Part shown: piece by piece, positions 46,217 through 55,259 of the stretch
Position numbering within the stretch: position 1 is the first letter of the stretch
Layout: each line of letters begins with the position of its first letter
Source: Mycobacterium dioxanotrophicus
GTDB taxonomy: Bacteria > Actinomycetota > Actinomycetes > Mycobacteriales > Mycobacteriaceae
Direction of reading: 5' to 3'
DNA length: 64,000 nt
Assembly (NCBI RefSeq): GCF_002157835.1
Contig: NZ_CP020809.1
Span: 6,014,001 to 6,078,000 of the forward strand
The notes under the pieces: model-generated
The model's database searches: none
What the model saw: only the letters and a program-made list of their open reading frames with translations
Told to the model about the DNA's origin: nothing
Program-made: the position numbers and the translations under genes

Positions 46217-47653
46217 TCAGCGCTTCGGTGGCGTGATGTGTACGGGCAGACCCAGCGCAGCGAGCGCGGCTTCCATACCGATCTCGCCGAGTGTCGGGTG
46301 CGCGTGGATGGTGTCGGCGAGTTCGTCGAGCGTTGCCTCAAGCGCCATCGCCAGCGCGCCCTCGGTGATCAGATCACTGGCCGCGGGCCCGATGATGTGC
46401 ATGCCGAGCACCTCGCCGTACTTACGTCCGGCCACGATCTTCACGAAACCTTCTGTGTCGCCGAAGGTTCGGGCCCGGCCGAGTGCGGCGAACGGGAACT
46501 TCGCGGTCACGGGATCGTGCCCGGCCGCCGCGGCCTGCGCCTCGGTGAGCCCGACGCTGGCGATCTCGGGATGGGTGAACGTGGCCGCGGGCACGACGTT
46601 GTAGTCGATTCGCTTGTCGTGTCCGGCCAGCACGTCGGCGGCGGTCAGCCCCTGATGCGACGCGACGTGGGCCAGCAACGCCTTGCCGGTGACATCGCCG
46701 ATGGCATAGACGCCCTCGACGCTGGTCCGCAGTTGCTCGTCGACCTCGATGAAACCGCGGGCGTCGGCGTTCACGCCGGTGGTTTCGAGGCCGAGTTCGG
46801 CAGTGTTGGCTTTGCGTCCGACGCCGAAAAGCACGACGTCGGCAGCGATTTCCTGCGGCTTCGGGCCATCGACCGTCACCCGCAGTGCATCTGTCTGGGC
46901 GATCGCGCTGACGGTCGAGCCGGTGAGCACCGTGATGCCGCGCTGCTTGAACGAACGGCCCAGGGCCGCACCGATATCGGCGTCCTCGGCGGGCACGAGC
47001 GTGTCACGCATCTCGACGACCGTGACGGTCGAGCCGAACGCGGCAAAGAGGCTGGCCCATTCGGCGCCGACAGCGCTGCCGCCGACGATGACGATCCGCT
47101 CGGGCACCTCGGTGAGACCGAACGCGCCGTCGGAGGTGATCACCCCGGGTAGGTCGGCGCCCGGGATGGGCAGCGGAATGGGGGTGGATCCGGTCGCGAT
47201 GATGACGTCGCGCGCGGTGGCCCGGTCGACGACCTCGGCCGGGGTCGCCGCGTACCGGGGACCGTCGCCGGCGGGGACGTCACAGATCTCCACGGTGGTG
47301 GGCCCGGTGAATCGGGCGTGGCCCTCGATCACGGTGACGCCGTTGGCTTTCAGCAGTCCGGCCACGCCGTCGGTCAGCCCGGTGACGACCTCGGTCATGC
47401 GTCGTCGCACCGCGGCATAGTCGAAACCGACGTTGTCGGCACGTATTCCGTACTCTGCGGCGTCACGCACGGTCTGCAGCACCTCGGCCGAGCGCAACAT
47501 GGCCTTGGTGGGGATGCAGCCCCAGTTGAGGCACACGCCGCCGGGGCGCTCTTTTTCCACCAAGCCCACCGAGAGCCCGTGTTGGGCCGCACGGATCGCC
47601 GCGACGTAGCCGCCGGGCCCGCCACCGATCACCAGAAGATCGAACTCACGCAC
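46217..47653 (-). CDS. lpdA: Dihydrolipoamide dehydrogenase (E3)
   Basis: FAD/NAD disulfide oxidoreductase, 478 residues. Rossmann GGGPGGYVAA (10-19), redox cysteines C41 and C46 in GGVCLNWGCIPTK, NAD motif GGSAVGAEWAS, GVYAIGDVTG, and the C-terminal catalytic HPTLGE. It reoxidises the E2 lipoamide and makes NADH. GTG 47653 begins REFDLLVIGG. It is the first enzyme gene of the complex operon, 58 bp after pucR; a second housekeeping lpd would be expected elsewhere, so this copy is probably complex-specific. Confidence 0.93.
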   Translation of the reverse strand: MREFDLLVIGGGPGGYVAAIRAAQHGLSVGLVEKERPGGVCLNWGCIPTKAMLRSAEVLQTVRDAAEYGIRADNVGFDYAAVRRRMTEVVTGLTDGVAGLLKANGVTVIEGHARFTGPTTVEICDVPAGDGPRYAATPAEVVDRATARDVIIATGSTPIPLPIPGADLPGVITSDGAFGLTEVPERIVIVGGSAVGAEWASLFAAFGSTVTVVEMRDTLVPAEDADIGAALGRSFKQRGITVLTGSTVSAIAQTDALRVTVDGPKPQEIAADVVLFGVGRKANTAELGLETTGVNADARGFIEVDEQLRTSVEGVYAIGDVTGKALLAHVASHQGLTAADVLAGHDKRIDYNVVPAATFTHPEIASVGLTEAQAAAAGHDPVTAKFPFAALGRARTFGDTEGFVKIVAGRKYGEVLGMHIIGPAASDLITEGALAMALEATLDELADTIHAHPTLGEIGMEAALAALGLPVHITPPKR

Positions 47654-47711
47654 GCAGTTGAGTCTGCTGCGGTGTGAGCGCCGCCACCATGCGCGTCGGC
47701 CCAGCGTTGGA

Positions 47712-48935
47712 TCACCCAGATTGGGCAGACTGCCCAATCTGGGGTAGATCGAGCGCGGACAGCGCGAGGGAGAGTTCGACGTAGGCCGCCCTGCCGTGCA
47801 GCGGCCTGCCGATCAGTTCGGTGATCCGGTTCAGTCGGTTGAGCACCGTGTTGCGGTGACAGTGCAACCGCACGGCCGCGTTGGCCGTTGACCGGTCCTC
47901 TTCCAGCCAGACGACCAGCGTCTCGAGCAGAACGTCGCGTTCGCGGGCCGGCCGGTCCAGGACACCGCCGAGATTGCGAGCGACGAGTCGCTGGGCGAGG
48001 TCAGGCGACCGCACGAGAAGGGCCTCGGGATAGTGGTCGCCGAACGACACCAACTCCGTGGCATTCGACGCCACCATGCTCAAGGCGATCAGCGCGAGGG
48101 CGTAGGCGGAGCCGGCCTCGGCGAGCCCCGACACCGCGGGCGAGACCGCGGCCCGTCCCCGGGCCAGCGGCCGCAGCCGGGCGATCACGCCGTCGGCGTC
48201 GCGCTGCTCCAGCGCCACCACACCGATGCGGGTGTCGACCTTGGTCTGCCACACCGACCGGAAGCCGAGCGCGTCGAGCGCGGTCCGCGGGCTCACCAGC
48301 GCAGGGCTGCCATCCGGCCGGACATCGGCCACTATCACCAGGTAGCCGCCCTTGGCAGGCAGCTCCAGCTCCCGCGCCACCCGCGCGGCGAAGCCCGCGT
48401 CGCCGGCACGCCGGCCGAGCAGATCCTCGATCAGGGCATTGCGGCGCTGCTCGTCGTGACGCACCCGCTCCTGCTCGCTGTCCCGGTAGGACGTCGACAG
48501 TGCCGAGGACAGCTCGTCGATCACCGTCCACGTCGCGGTGCCGGCATCGAGCACGTCGTTGGGTGCGACACCGGTGTCCTCGGCGCGCTCCAGCAGCGCC
48601 TGCCAGACGATCCGGCCGCCGAGCCGGAAGGTCCGCAGCATCACCTCCAGCGGCACGCCCTGTTCGGCGCGGTGTCGGGCGATCGCCCCCACCACCTCGT
48701 CGGCATGGTCGAGTTCACCGACCCGGCCGCTCAGCAGCTCCAGCACGCGGGTGAGGTAGTCCCGGCAGCCGTCACGCAGGTCGTCGCGGGGCACGCTGGC
48801 GTAATCGGTCCATTCGGGGTTGTCGGTGAAGATCGCCGACAGCAGCCGATCGATCAGCGTCTCGACGTCGGGCAGGATGGCTTCGGCCAACTCACGGGTG
48901 ACCTTGGTCGCGAATCCCGGGTGTCGCTTCTGCAC
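47712..48935 (-). CDS. PucR/CdaR-family transcriptional regulator
   Basis: A 407-residue regulator. Residues about 1-180 are a helical RsbR/PucR-like sensory domain (ILPDVETLIDRLLSAIF), the middle is a degenerate GGDEF-like CdaR domain, and the C-terminus has the HTH_30 element with VRLHCHRNTVLNRLNRITELIGRPL (residues about 355-380). Such regulators in actinobacteria control catabolic operons. It lies 9 bp after the acyl-CoA dehydrogenase cluster and 58 bp before lpdA on the same strand, linking both. A 29-bp palindrome covers its last codons. Confidence 0.85.
   Translation of the reverse strand: MQKRHPGFATKVTRELAEAILPDVETLIDRLLSAIFTDNPEWTDYASVPRDDLRDGCRDYLTRVLELLSGRVGELDHADEVVGAIARHRAEQGVPLEVMLRTFRLGGRIVWQALLERAEDTGVAPNDVLDAGTATWTVIDELSSALSTSYRDSEQERVRHDEQRRNALIEDLLGRRAGDAGFAARVARELELPAKGGYLVIVADVRPDGSPALVSPRTALDALGFRSVWQTKVDTRIGVVALEQRDADGVIARLRPLARGRAAVSPAVSGLAEAGSAYALALIALSMVASNATELVSFGDHYPEALLVRSPDLAQRLVARNLGGVLDRPARERDVLLETLVVWLEEDRSTANAAVRLHCHRNTVLNRLNRITELIGRPLHGRAAYVELSLALSALDLPQIGQSAQSG
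47715..47743 (-). promoter_or_regulatory. 29-bp perfect palindrome at the end of pucR
   Basis: CCCAGATTGGGCAG, one central base, then CTGCCCAATCTGGG: 14-bp perfect arms. It covers the last codons of the PucR gene and sits 62 bp before the lpdA start. It can be an operator for the E3-E1-E2 operon or an attenuating hairpin. Confidence 0.7.
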
Positions 48936-48944
48936 AGCGGCACC

Positions 48945-49973
48945 CTACTGGTACCGCTTCGCGAGCCGGGCCCGATGGGCTGCAGAGGAGCCGAACAGCG
49001 AGCGGTTGAGCGCGGCCCGTTTGAGGTAGACGTGGACGCCGCTCTCCCACGTGTAGCCGATGCCGCCGTGCAGTTGCATGGCCTTGCCCGCGACCTCAAC
49101 CGCGGTATCGCATGCGTAGGCCTTGGCCATGGCTGCCGTCATCTCGTTGGGGTCGTTGACCGCGGACGTCACCAGCTGCCGCGCCACCGAAATCCGCACC
49201 AGCATGTCGGCACAAGCATGCTTGACCGCTTGGAACGCACCGATCGGTTGACCGAACTGGTGGCGCACGCCGACATAGGACACCGTGGCGTCGAGCATCG
49301 CTTGTGCGAGTCCCAGGCTGTCGCAGGCCACGGCCACGGCTGCGCGGTCCCGCAAAACCTGCAGCCGCGCGTGCGGATCTCCATCGAACCGCCACACCGC
49401 GGCGGCGTCGACCTCGACCCCGTCGGCGGTCACGGTGGACAGCCGGCGAGTCTCGTCGAGCACCGGCTGTTCCTCGATGCGTAGACCGACGGCAGCCGAC
49501 GCGACGTCGACGAGCACCGGCTCTCCGTTCGAGTCGCTCGAGGGCAGCAGAAGACGTTGTGCGACAGCCGCATCCGGTACAAACGTGGCGTGCCCGTGAA
49601 TGCGCCAGCCGAGCCGGGTGGTGGCGAGTTCGAATTCCCGCGGGCATTCCTCGGCGGGCAAGGCGAGCGCGACTCTGGTATCGCCCGTCGTCGCATCCCG
49701 CAGTAGTTGGTCGCGGAACTCGCTCGACTGCGCGGCGAGCAGTGCGCCGATACCGAGCACCGCACCGCCCAGATAGGCGGTGGACGCCGCGGCCCGACCG
49801 ATTTCCTCACAGATCACCGCGACCTCGGCGAACGTGGCACCGGAACCGCCGAACTCGTCAGGCGCGTCCACACCGACCCAGCCGGCCTGCACGAGCAGCG
49901 GCCAATCGGTGTCTTTGGCCAGGAGATCCTGTGCCACCGAGCGCAGTTCGTCATGCAGTTCTGTGAAACTCAT
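48945..49973 (-). CDS. Acyl-CoA dehydrogenase, small subunit type (342 aa)
   Basis: A 342-residue acyl-CoA dehydrogenase-fold protein, shorter than the usual 380-400. It has GVDAPDEFGGSGATFAEVAVICEE (as two conserved segments near residue 34) and MQLHGGIGYTWESGVHVYLKRA near the end, but lacks the canonical mid-domain flavin loop and the MCAD-type Glu. Such subunits occur in alpha2beta2 dehydrogenases of steroid catabolism (FadE28/29 type). The 4-bp overlap with the 392-residue dehydrogenase suggests the two form one enzyme. Confidence 0.85.
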   Translation of the reverse strand: MSFTELHDELRSVAQDLLAKDTDWPLLVQAGWVGVDAPDEFGGSGATFAEVAVICEEIGRAAASTAYLGGAVLGIGALLAAQSSEFRDQLLRDATTGDTRVALALPAEECPREFELATTRLGWRIHGHATFVPDAAVAQRLLLPSSDSNGEPVLVDVASAAVGLRIEEQPVLDETRRLSTVTADGVEVDAAAVWRFDGDPHARLQVLRDRAAVAVACDSLGLAQAMLDATVSYVGVRHQFGQPIGAFQAVKHACADMLVRISVARQLVTSAVNDPNEMTAAMAKAYACDTAVEVAGKAMQLHGGIGYTWESGVHVYLKRAALNRSLFGSSAAHRARLAKRYQ

Positions 49974-51148
49974 CGGGGCAATCCCAATCCCCGCTCACCG
50001 ATGATGGTGCGCTGGATCTCGCTGGCCCCACCCGGGATGGTCCATTCCCAGGATCCGATGAAGTCGAGCATCCAGTTGCCGGATTCCCAGCCGCTGGATG
50101 CCGGTTTGGTCAGAACGGCCTGTGCGGGCAGACCGCCGATCTCGGCGCCGAATCCGGTCATCCGCTGCAGCAGTTCGCTGTAGTAGAGCTTGACGATAGA
50201 CGCATCGGCCGGGCCGGTCTGCCCCGTCTCGCTGCGTTCCACGAGATCGCGGCACAGCCCACGCAGGCCGGCGAGTTCGATCTCGAACTGCGCCAGGCGA
50301 TCCGCGACCCAGCTGTCCTCGACCGGGGTACACGCCTGCACGAGCCACCGGAATCCCGCATTGCTCAGCCGCTCGGCCAACTCCAGCATCGTCATGCCCC
50401 GCTCGGTTCCCAGGGTGGCCTGGGCGACCTGCCAGCCTTCGTTGACGGCACCGACCAGGTTGGCCTCGGGGATCGCGACATCGTTGAGGAAGATCTCGCA
50501 GAAGTGCGAATCGCCGACGGCATTGCGGATCGGCCTGACCTCGATGCCCGGTGTGGTCATGTCCATCAGGAAGTACGAGATGCCTTGCCGTTTCGGCGCA
50601 TCCGGGTCGGTGCGGGCCAGCAGCAGGCACCAGTCCGCGTGCAGCGCGCCGCTGGCCCAGAGCTTCTGCCCGTTGACCACGAACGTGTCGCCGTCGCGTC
50701 TCGCGCTCGTCCGCAGCGCCGCCAGGTCGGAGCCGGCCTCGGGTTCGGAGAAGCCCTGAACCCAGATCTCGCCGTCGAGGATCGCGGGCAGGTGCCGGCG
50801 TTGTTGCTCATCGGTTCCTGCGGCGAGCAGGGTCGACGCGGCGTGGTGGATACCGACGAACGCCAGTACCAGGCGCGGAGCGTCGTGCGCGGCGAGTTCC
50901 TGGTACAGCACGATCTGCTGGGGCACACTCATCGGCCCTTGTGCTCCTCGCGTCCGCAGTCCGCCGCCCCATTCGGCGGGCCAATGCGGCACGGCGTAGC
51001 CGGCGCTGTGCAGCTCGGCGAACCAGGACTTCTGGAAAGCCACGAATTCCTCGTCGCTGATCCCGGTTTGGGCCGTGCGCCAGTCGGTGGGGACGCGTTG
51101 ATCGCACCAGTCCCGGACCGACGTCCGGAATGCGTCGAGTTCGGTCAT
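49970..51148 (-). CDS. Acyl-CoA dehydrogenase, large subunit type (392 aa)
   Basis: Full-length acyl-CoA dehydrogenase (392 residues): WPAEWGGGLR, FSEPEAGSDLAALRT flavin motif (about 133-147), NGQKLWASGALHADW, and GGASEIQRTIIGERGLGLP at the end. The residue at the MCAD catalytic position is Gly (PGGASEIQR), so a catalytic Glu must be elsewhere or in the partner. ATG 51148 overlaps the upstream gene stop by 4 bp. Proposed partner of the 342-residue subunit. Confidence 0.88.
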   Translation of the reverse strand: MTELDAFRTSVRDWCDQRVPTDWRTAQTGISDEEFVAFQKSWFAELHSAGYAVPHWPAEWGGGLRTRGAQGPMSVPQQIVLYQELAAHDAPRLVLAFVGIHHAASTLLAAGTDEQQRRHLPAILDGEIWVQGFSEPEAGSDLAALRTSARRDGDTFVVNGQKLWASGALHADWCLLLARTDPDAPKRQGISYFLMDMTTPGIEVRPIRNAVGDSHFCEIFLNDVAIPEANLVGAVNEGWQVAQATLGTERGMTMLELAERLSNAGFRWLVQACTPVEDSWVADRLAQFEIELAGLRGLCRDLVERSETGQTGPADASIVKLYYSELLQRMTGFGAEIGGLPAQAVLTKPASSGWESGNWMLDFIGSWEWTIPGGASEIQRTIIGERGLGLPR

Positions 51149-52035
51149 GAGAACAGCCCGGTGAGCCCGCGACGGCCGAGACGTCGGGTGAGGATGTCGC
51201 GGGTCCGGGACACTCCGAACGGCAAGCGGCGCAACGGCTGACTGTAGCGCGACAGCCAGGACAGCGTGGTCTCATCGCAGAAGCCGACCGCGCCGTGCAG
51301 TTGGTGGCATACCCGGAAGACCACCTCGGCAGCTTCGATCGCAGCGAGCCGCAGCGCCAGCGCATCGTTGATCGCGGTTTCGGTGTCGGAGGTGGCCAGA
51401 CTCCACAGCGCGTACTTGGCCAGGATGTCGGCACCGCTGCGCTCGACCTCGGCGTCGGTCAGCTGGAACTGGACACCCTGGAACGATGACAGCGTCTGCC
51501 CGAACTGCCTGCGCAGGCTCACATGTGCGACGGTCACGTCGATGGCGCGGTCGAGCATGCCGAGCAGGGTCCAGCACGGCAGCACCAAACCCAGTGCGAC
51601 GTCGGCGACTCCGTCGTTGGCCGTCAACTCCAACGCCGTGGTGAAGGCCGGTCCGCCCGCGCCGAGGCGGGCGACGCGGCTGCGCCGACCGTCCAATGCG
51701 GCCGCGGGCCAACCGGTATCGAGACCGGCCAGCGGCGCTTCGGGCGCGCTGTCGGAGACGACGACTACGCCGGCCAGCCGTTCGGCCACCGGGTAGGGCA
51801 ATGCCCAATATCCGGCGCTGCGGCACAACGCCGCGGCCGCCTCCAGTGCATCGGGATCGCTGCGAGGTTCGAGCTCCCACGCGCCGAGCCCGTCCAGCAC
51901 CGACGCCACCAGCGCTTCGCGGGTGTCGGGTTTCGCCTCCGCCTGCTGCAGCAGCTGATCCCCGCCCGCTGCTTCGAAAGCCCGAAGAGCCTGGCGGCCA
52001 AATTCTTTGGCGTCCTCGCTGAGATCGAGAATCAC
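51145..52035 (-). CDS. Acyl-CoA dehydrogenase, short subunit (296 aa)
   Basis: A 296-residue acyl-CoA dehydrogenase-like protein, well below the family norm. The N-terminal helical domain and C-terminal helices (VTVAHVSLRRQFGQTLSSFQ; VCHQLHGAVGFCDE) are present, but the middle beta-domain is reduced. GTG 52035 overlaps the upstream stop; an upstream extension of the frame is not supported. It probably works only as partner of the 382-residue dehydrogenase upstream. Confidence 0.82.
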   Translation of the reverse strand: MILDLSEDAKEFGRQALRAFEAAGGDQLLQQAEAKPDTREALVASVLDGLGAWELEPRSDPDALEAAAALCRSAGYWALPYPVAERLAGVVVVSDSAPEAPLAGLDTGWPAAALDGRRSRVARLGAGGPAFTTALELTANDGVADVALGLVLPCWTLLGMLDRAIDVTVAHVSLRRQFGQTLSSFQGVQFQLTDAEVERSGADILAKYALWSLATSDTETAINDALALRLAAIEAAEVVFRVCHQLHGAVGFCDETTLSWLSRYSQPLRRLPFGVSRTRDILTRRLGRRGLTGLFS

Positions 52036-53180
52036 GTTCGGGCCTCCGCCAGCATGGCCCGGGACAACAGGATGCGTTGCATCTCGATGCTGCCCGAGGA
52101 CACCGTGGAGGCCTGTGCGTAGCGCCAGTGGTCCTCGACTTCTTGACGGAAGTATTCGCACTCGCCGCGTGGCAGCGCCGCCACGATCTCCATGAGTACC
52201 TCCGCACTGTCCTGATCCAGCTTGGTCACGGCGATCCGATAGGCCGCCGTGTCACCGGGTTTGACACGCCCGGTGTTCTGCAGCGACACCACGCGGTAGG
52301 CCATGAGCCGGGCTCTTCTGCAGTGCGTGAGCATGCGGGCCCAACGTCCGCGCAGTTCGGCCGGCAGGTCGTCCCATGCGTCGCCGAGCACCGCGGGCGC
52401 GGCCTGCAGCAGCTTTTCGCACCTGGCGTAGCGCGCGATACCGACCCGTTCGAACGACATCACGTCCTGCACGATCGACCAGCCCTTGTCGACCGTGCCG
52501 AGAACATCGGCTGTGGTCACCTTGAGCTCGTCGAAGAACACCTCGTTGAGATGGTGCGGGCCCATCATGGTGCGGATGGGCCGCACGGTGATGGCCGGAT
52601 CCGACATGGGCACCAGGAAGATCGTCAGGCCGTGTTGTTTCTTCTCACCTTTGGAGGTGCGGGCCAACAGGAAGCACCACTGCGCCACGGTGGCGTACGA
52701 CGTCCAGATCTTCTGCCCGTTGATGCGCCAGCCGTCGCCTTCTCGGCGCGCCGAGGTCCGCAGCGATGCCAGGTCCGACCCGGCCTCCGGTTCGGAAAAG
52801 CCTTGGCACCAGATCACTTCGCCGGTGGCGATGGGTGGCAGGTGGGTGCGCTGCTGCTCCGGCGTGCCGTGCCGCATGATGATGGGGCCCACCCAGTTGA
52901 CTCCCATGTACTGCGCGCCGCGGGGTTCGTGATGGGCCCACATCTCCTCGCGTACGACGGTCTGCTCCCACACCGAGGAGTCACCGCCGCCGAATTCCCC
53001 GGGCCACGACATGCACAGCAGATGCCGCTGCGCCAGGGTTCGGCAGAACCTCTGCGCCACATCGAGGTCGGCTGGATCGTCGGTGAACGCGCCCAGGAAG
53101 TCGGCCGGTATCTGTTCGGCGATCAGCCCGCGTAGTTCGCCGCGCAGCGCGGTGGCCGCTTCACCCAGATCGAAGTCCAT
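52032..53180 (-). CDS. Acyl-CoA dehydrogenase, large subunit type (382 aa)
   Basis: A 382-residue acyl-CoA dehydrogenase with GEFGGGDSSVWEQ, FSEPEAGSDLASLRTSARR (about 125-143), INGQKIWTSYATVAQW and a C-terminal SSGSIEMQRILLSRAML. The Glu of the usual EGTSEIQR is replaced (SSGSIEMQR), as in steroid-type heteromeric dehydrogenases. ATG 53180 follows a short gap of 8 bp after the CoA-transferase gene. Pairs with the overlapping 296-residue subunit. Confidence 0.87.
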   Translation of the reverse strand: MDFDLGEAATALRGELRGLIAEQIPADFLGAFTDDPADLDVAQRFCRTLAQRHLLCMSWPGEFGGGDSSVWEQTVVREEMWAHHEPRGAQYMGVNWVGPIIMRHGTPEQQRTHLPPIATGEVIWCQGFSEPEAGSDLASLRTSARREGDGWRINGQKIWTSYATVAQWCFLLARTSKGEKKQHGLTIFLVPMSDPAITVRPIRTMMGPHHLNEVFFDELKVTTADVLGTVDKGWSIVQDVMSFERVGIARYARCEKLLQAAPAVLGDAWDDLPAELRGRWARMLTHCRRARLMAYRVVSLQNTGRVKPGDTAAYRIAVTKLDQDSAEVLMEIVAALPRGECEYFRQEVEDHWRYAQASTVSSGSIEMQRILLSRAMLAEART

Positions 53181-53188
53181 TGATGGTC

Positions 53189-54334
53189 CTAACCGGTCTT
53201 GTGCTCGAGTTCAGCCAGTATCGCGGCGGTGTGGGCACCCAGCTCCGGTGCGAATCCCTGGATGCGGCCGGGGGTTTGGGAGAACCAGGTGGGCACGCCC
53301 GGGAACCGCACCGGCCCGTACGGGCTGTCGACGGTCTCGAACAGGCCGACCGCGTTGAGGTGTTCATTGTCGAACAACGCGTCCGGCGTGTGCACCGCGG
53401 CAGCGGGAATCTCCAAGTCCCGGAACAGTTGCAGCCATTCGTCTGTGGTGCGTTCCTTCAGCGTCTGCGCCAGCAGGCCGTACACGGTGTCGATCTGGTG
53501 GGCCCGCTGCTCGAGCGTCGCGAATTGCGGTCCGTTCCACGGCGGCTGCACGCGCTCGATGAACGCATTCCAGTGCTTGTCGTTGTAGATCAGCGCCGCG
53601 AGCTGACCGTCCTTGGTCTCGTAGGGCTTGCGGTTCGGTGCGACCGCGCGCGGGTAGACCGCGGAGCTCAACGGCGGATCGAACATGGCGCCGTTGGCGT
53701 GCTCGACGAGCATGAACGAGGCCATGGTCTCGAACATGCTGACCTCGACCTCCTGGCCCACACCCGTACGCTCGCGGTGGAACAGCGCCATCATCGTGGC
53801 GTACAGCGCGGTCAGGCCCGCGACCTTGTCGGCCATGATGGTGCCGACGTAGCCGGCCTCGCCCGTCAATTGCTGTTGCACGGCGGGCAATCCGCATTCG
53901 GCCTGGATGGTGTCGTCGTAGGCAGGGCGATCGGCGTCCGGCCCCCGCCGGCCGTAGCCGTAGCAGTTGGTGTAAACGATCGTCGGTTTGATCGCCGCGA
54001 CGTCGTCGTAACCGAAGCCGAGTTTGACGATCGCCTTGGACCGCATCGAATGAATGAACACGTCGGCGGTGGTGACCAACGCCCGCAACGACTCCCGGCC
54101 CGCCTCGGTCTGCAGATCCAGCACGATCCCCCGCTTGCCACGGTTGACGTTGGCGAACACGCCGCTCATGCCCGGTGCCGGGCCGACCGAGATGTAACGC
54201 GTGTTGTCGCCTTGGGGCGGTTCGACTTTGATCACCTCAGCGCCCATGTCGGCCATGATCTGCGTGCAATACGGGCCCATCACCATGGCGGTGAGATCGA
54301 CCACCCGTACGCCGCGCAAAGGTCCACTAGACAT
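53189..54334 (-). CDS. Class III CoA-transferase (CaiB/BaiF family)
   Basis: CaiB/BaiF family transferase of 381 residues, moving CoA between acids or acting as an epimerase (racemase branch). The catalytic aspartate is D169 in IMADKVAGLTALYATM, the same number as in formyl-CoA transferase. GPYCTQIMADMGAEVIKVEPP (in part) near the N-terminus is the CoA-binding segment. The start at 54334 overlaps the SDR stop by 8 bp; an ATG four codons upstream is possible. It may load CoA onto a pathway acid or racemise a 2-methyl branch. Confidence 0.88.
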   Translation of the reverse strand: MSSGPLRGVRVVDLTAMVMGPYCTQIMADMGAEVIKVEPPQGDNTRYISVGPAPGMSGVFANVNRGKRGIVLDLQTEAGRESLRALVTTADVFIHSMRSKAIVKLGFGYDDVAAIKPTIVYTNCYGYGRRGPDADRPAYDDTIQAECGLPAVQQQLTGEAGYVGTIMADKVAGLTALYATMMALFHRERTGVGQEVEVSMFETMASFMLVEHANGAMFDPPLSSAVYPRAVAPNRKPYETKDGQLAALIYNDKHWNAFIERVQPPWNGPQFATLEQRAHQIDTVYGLLAQTLKERTTDEWLQLFRDLEIPAAAVHTPDALFDNEHLNAVGLFETVDSPYGPVRFPGVPTWFSQTPGRIQGFAPELGAHTAAILAELEHKTG

Positions 54335-55259
54335 GGGCGCGCCCATCGCTGCTCTGCGTGTCCGCGGCCCCGAAGCTGTAGCGGATGTGTTCGGCATGAC
54401 CCTCGGGGACCACCGGAAAGGTCACCGGTGTGCTCAGGTCCCGGATGGCGTCGATGTCGCCGGCGACCTCCTCGACCGTCCACTCCGGCCGGTAGACCCC
54501 CGGTGATTCCGCGACAACGGCACGAGCCACCCGCCCGGCGATCGCGACGAACACTTCCCCGGTGACACTGCAGGTTTCGTGCGCAAGCCAGCCCACCACA
54601 GGTGCCACGAGATCAGCCCCCATCGGTGGATAGGCCGACGTGTCGAGGCCCTCGGCCATGCGCGTGACGGCACCGGGCACGATGGCGTTGCACGTCACGC
54701 CCTCAGCGGCGCCCTCGAGTGCGACGACGTTGCACAGCCCGAGGATGCCGGCCTTGGCCGCCGCATAGTTGGCGACTCCGTGATTTCCGTAGAGGCCACC
54801 GATCGAGCTTGTCAGCACGATCCTGCCGTAACCGGCGGCACACATGAGCGGAAAAGCCGGCCGCACAACATGAAATGCGCCCCGCAGGTGAACGTCGAGC
54901 ACCGCATCGAAGTCGTCGTAGCTCATGTCCTTGAGCGACGCCCGCCGCACGATGCCGGCATTGTGGATCAGGATGTCGATGCGGCCGTAGGTCTCGAGTG
55001 CGGTACCGACGATGGCCTCGCCACCGGCGGCCGTGCCGACCGTGTCGGTGTTGGCGACGGCGGGTCCACCGGCCGCGCGGATTTCGTCGACCACCGCGTG
55101 CGCGGGGCCGGGATCGTTGCCGTCTCCGGTGAGGCTGCCGCCGGGATCGTTGACGACCACCTTGGCCCCGAGCGATGCCAGCAGCAGCGCGTACTCGCGG
55201 CCCAAGCCGCGGCCGGCTCCGGTGATGACGGCGACCCGATCGTCGAAGCGCAGGTTCAC
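54327..55259 (-). CDS. SDR dehydrogenase, 17-beta-HSD4-like
   Basis: A 310-residue short-chain dehydrogenase, longer than classical SDRs. [13 protein letters not shown] (14-26), HNAGI, catalytic Ser in LTSSIGG and YAAAKAGILGL (Tyr/Lys), with the NDPGG insertion after strand 2 seen in the dehydrogenase part of peroxisomal multifunctional enzyme 2. It would oxidise a 3-hydroxyacyl-CoA or ring alcohol. The C-terminal extension of about 70 residues (after residue 240) is not a hydratase. GTG 55259 overlaps the BVMO stop. Confidence 0.87.
   Translation of the reverse strand: MNLRFDDRVAVITGAGRGLGREYALLLASLGAKVVVNDPGGSLTGDGNDPGPAHAVVDEIRAAGGPAVANTDTVGTAAGGEAIVGTALETYGRIDILIHNAGIVRRASLKDMSYDDFDAVLDVHLRGAFHVVRPAFPLMCAAGYGRIVLTSSIGGLYGNHGVANYAAAKAGILGLCNVVALEGAAEGVTCNAIVPGAVTRMAEGLDTSAYPPMGADLVAPVVGWLAHETCSVTGEVFVAIAGRVARAVVAESPGVYRPEWTVEEVAGDIDAIRDLSTPVTFPVVPEGHAEHIRYSFGAADTQSSDGRAHV

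Noticed and set aside
43993..46236. Very long open frame (747 codons) on the plus strand opposite the E1/E2/E3 genes
   Set aside because: Antisense shadow of three well-recognised enzyme genes in high-GC DNA; the translation is His/Gly/Arg/Asp-rich without domain features.
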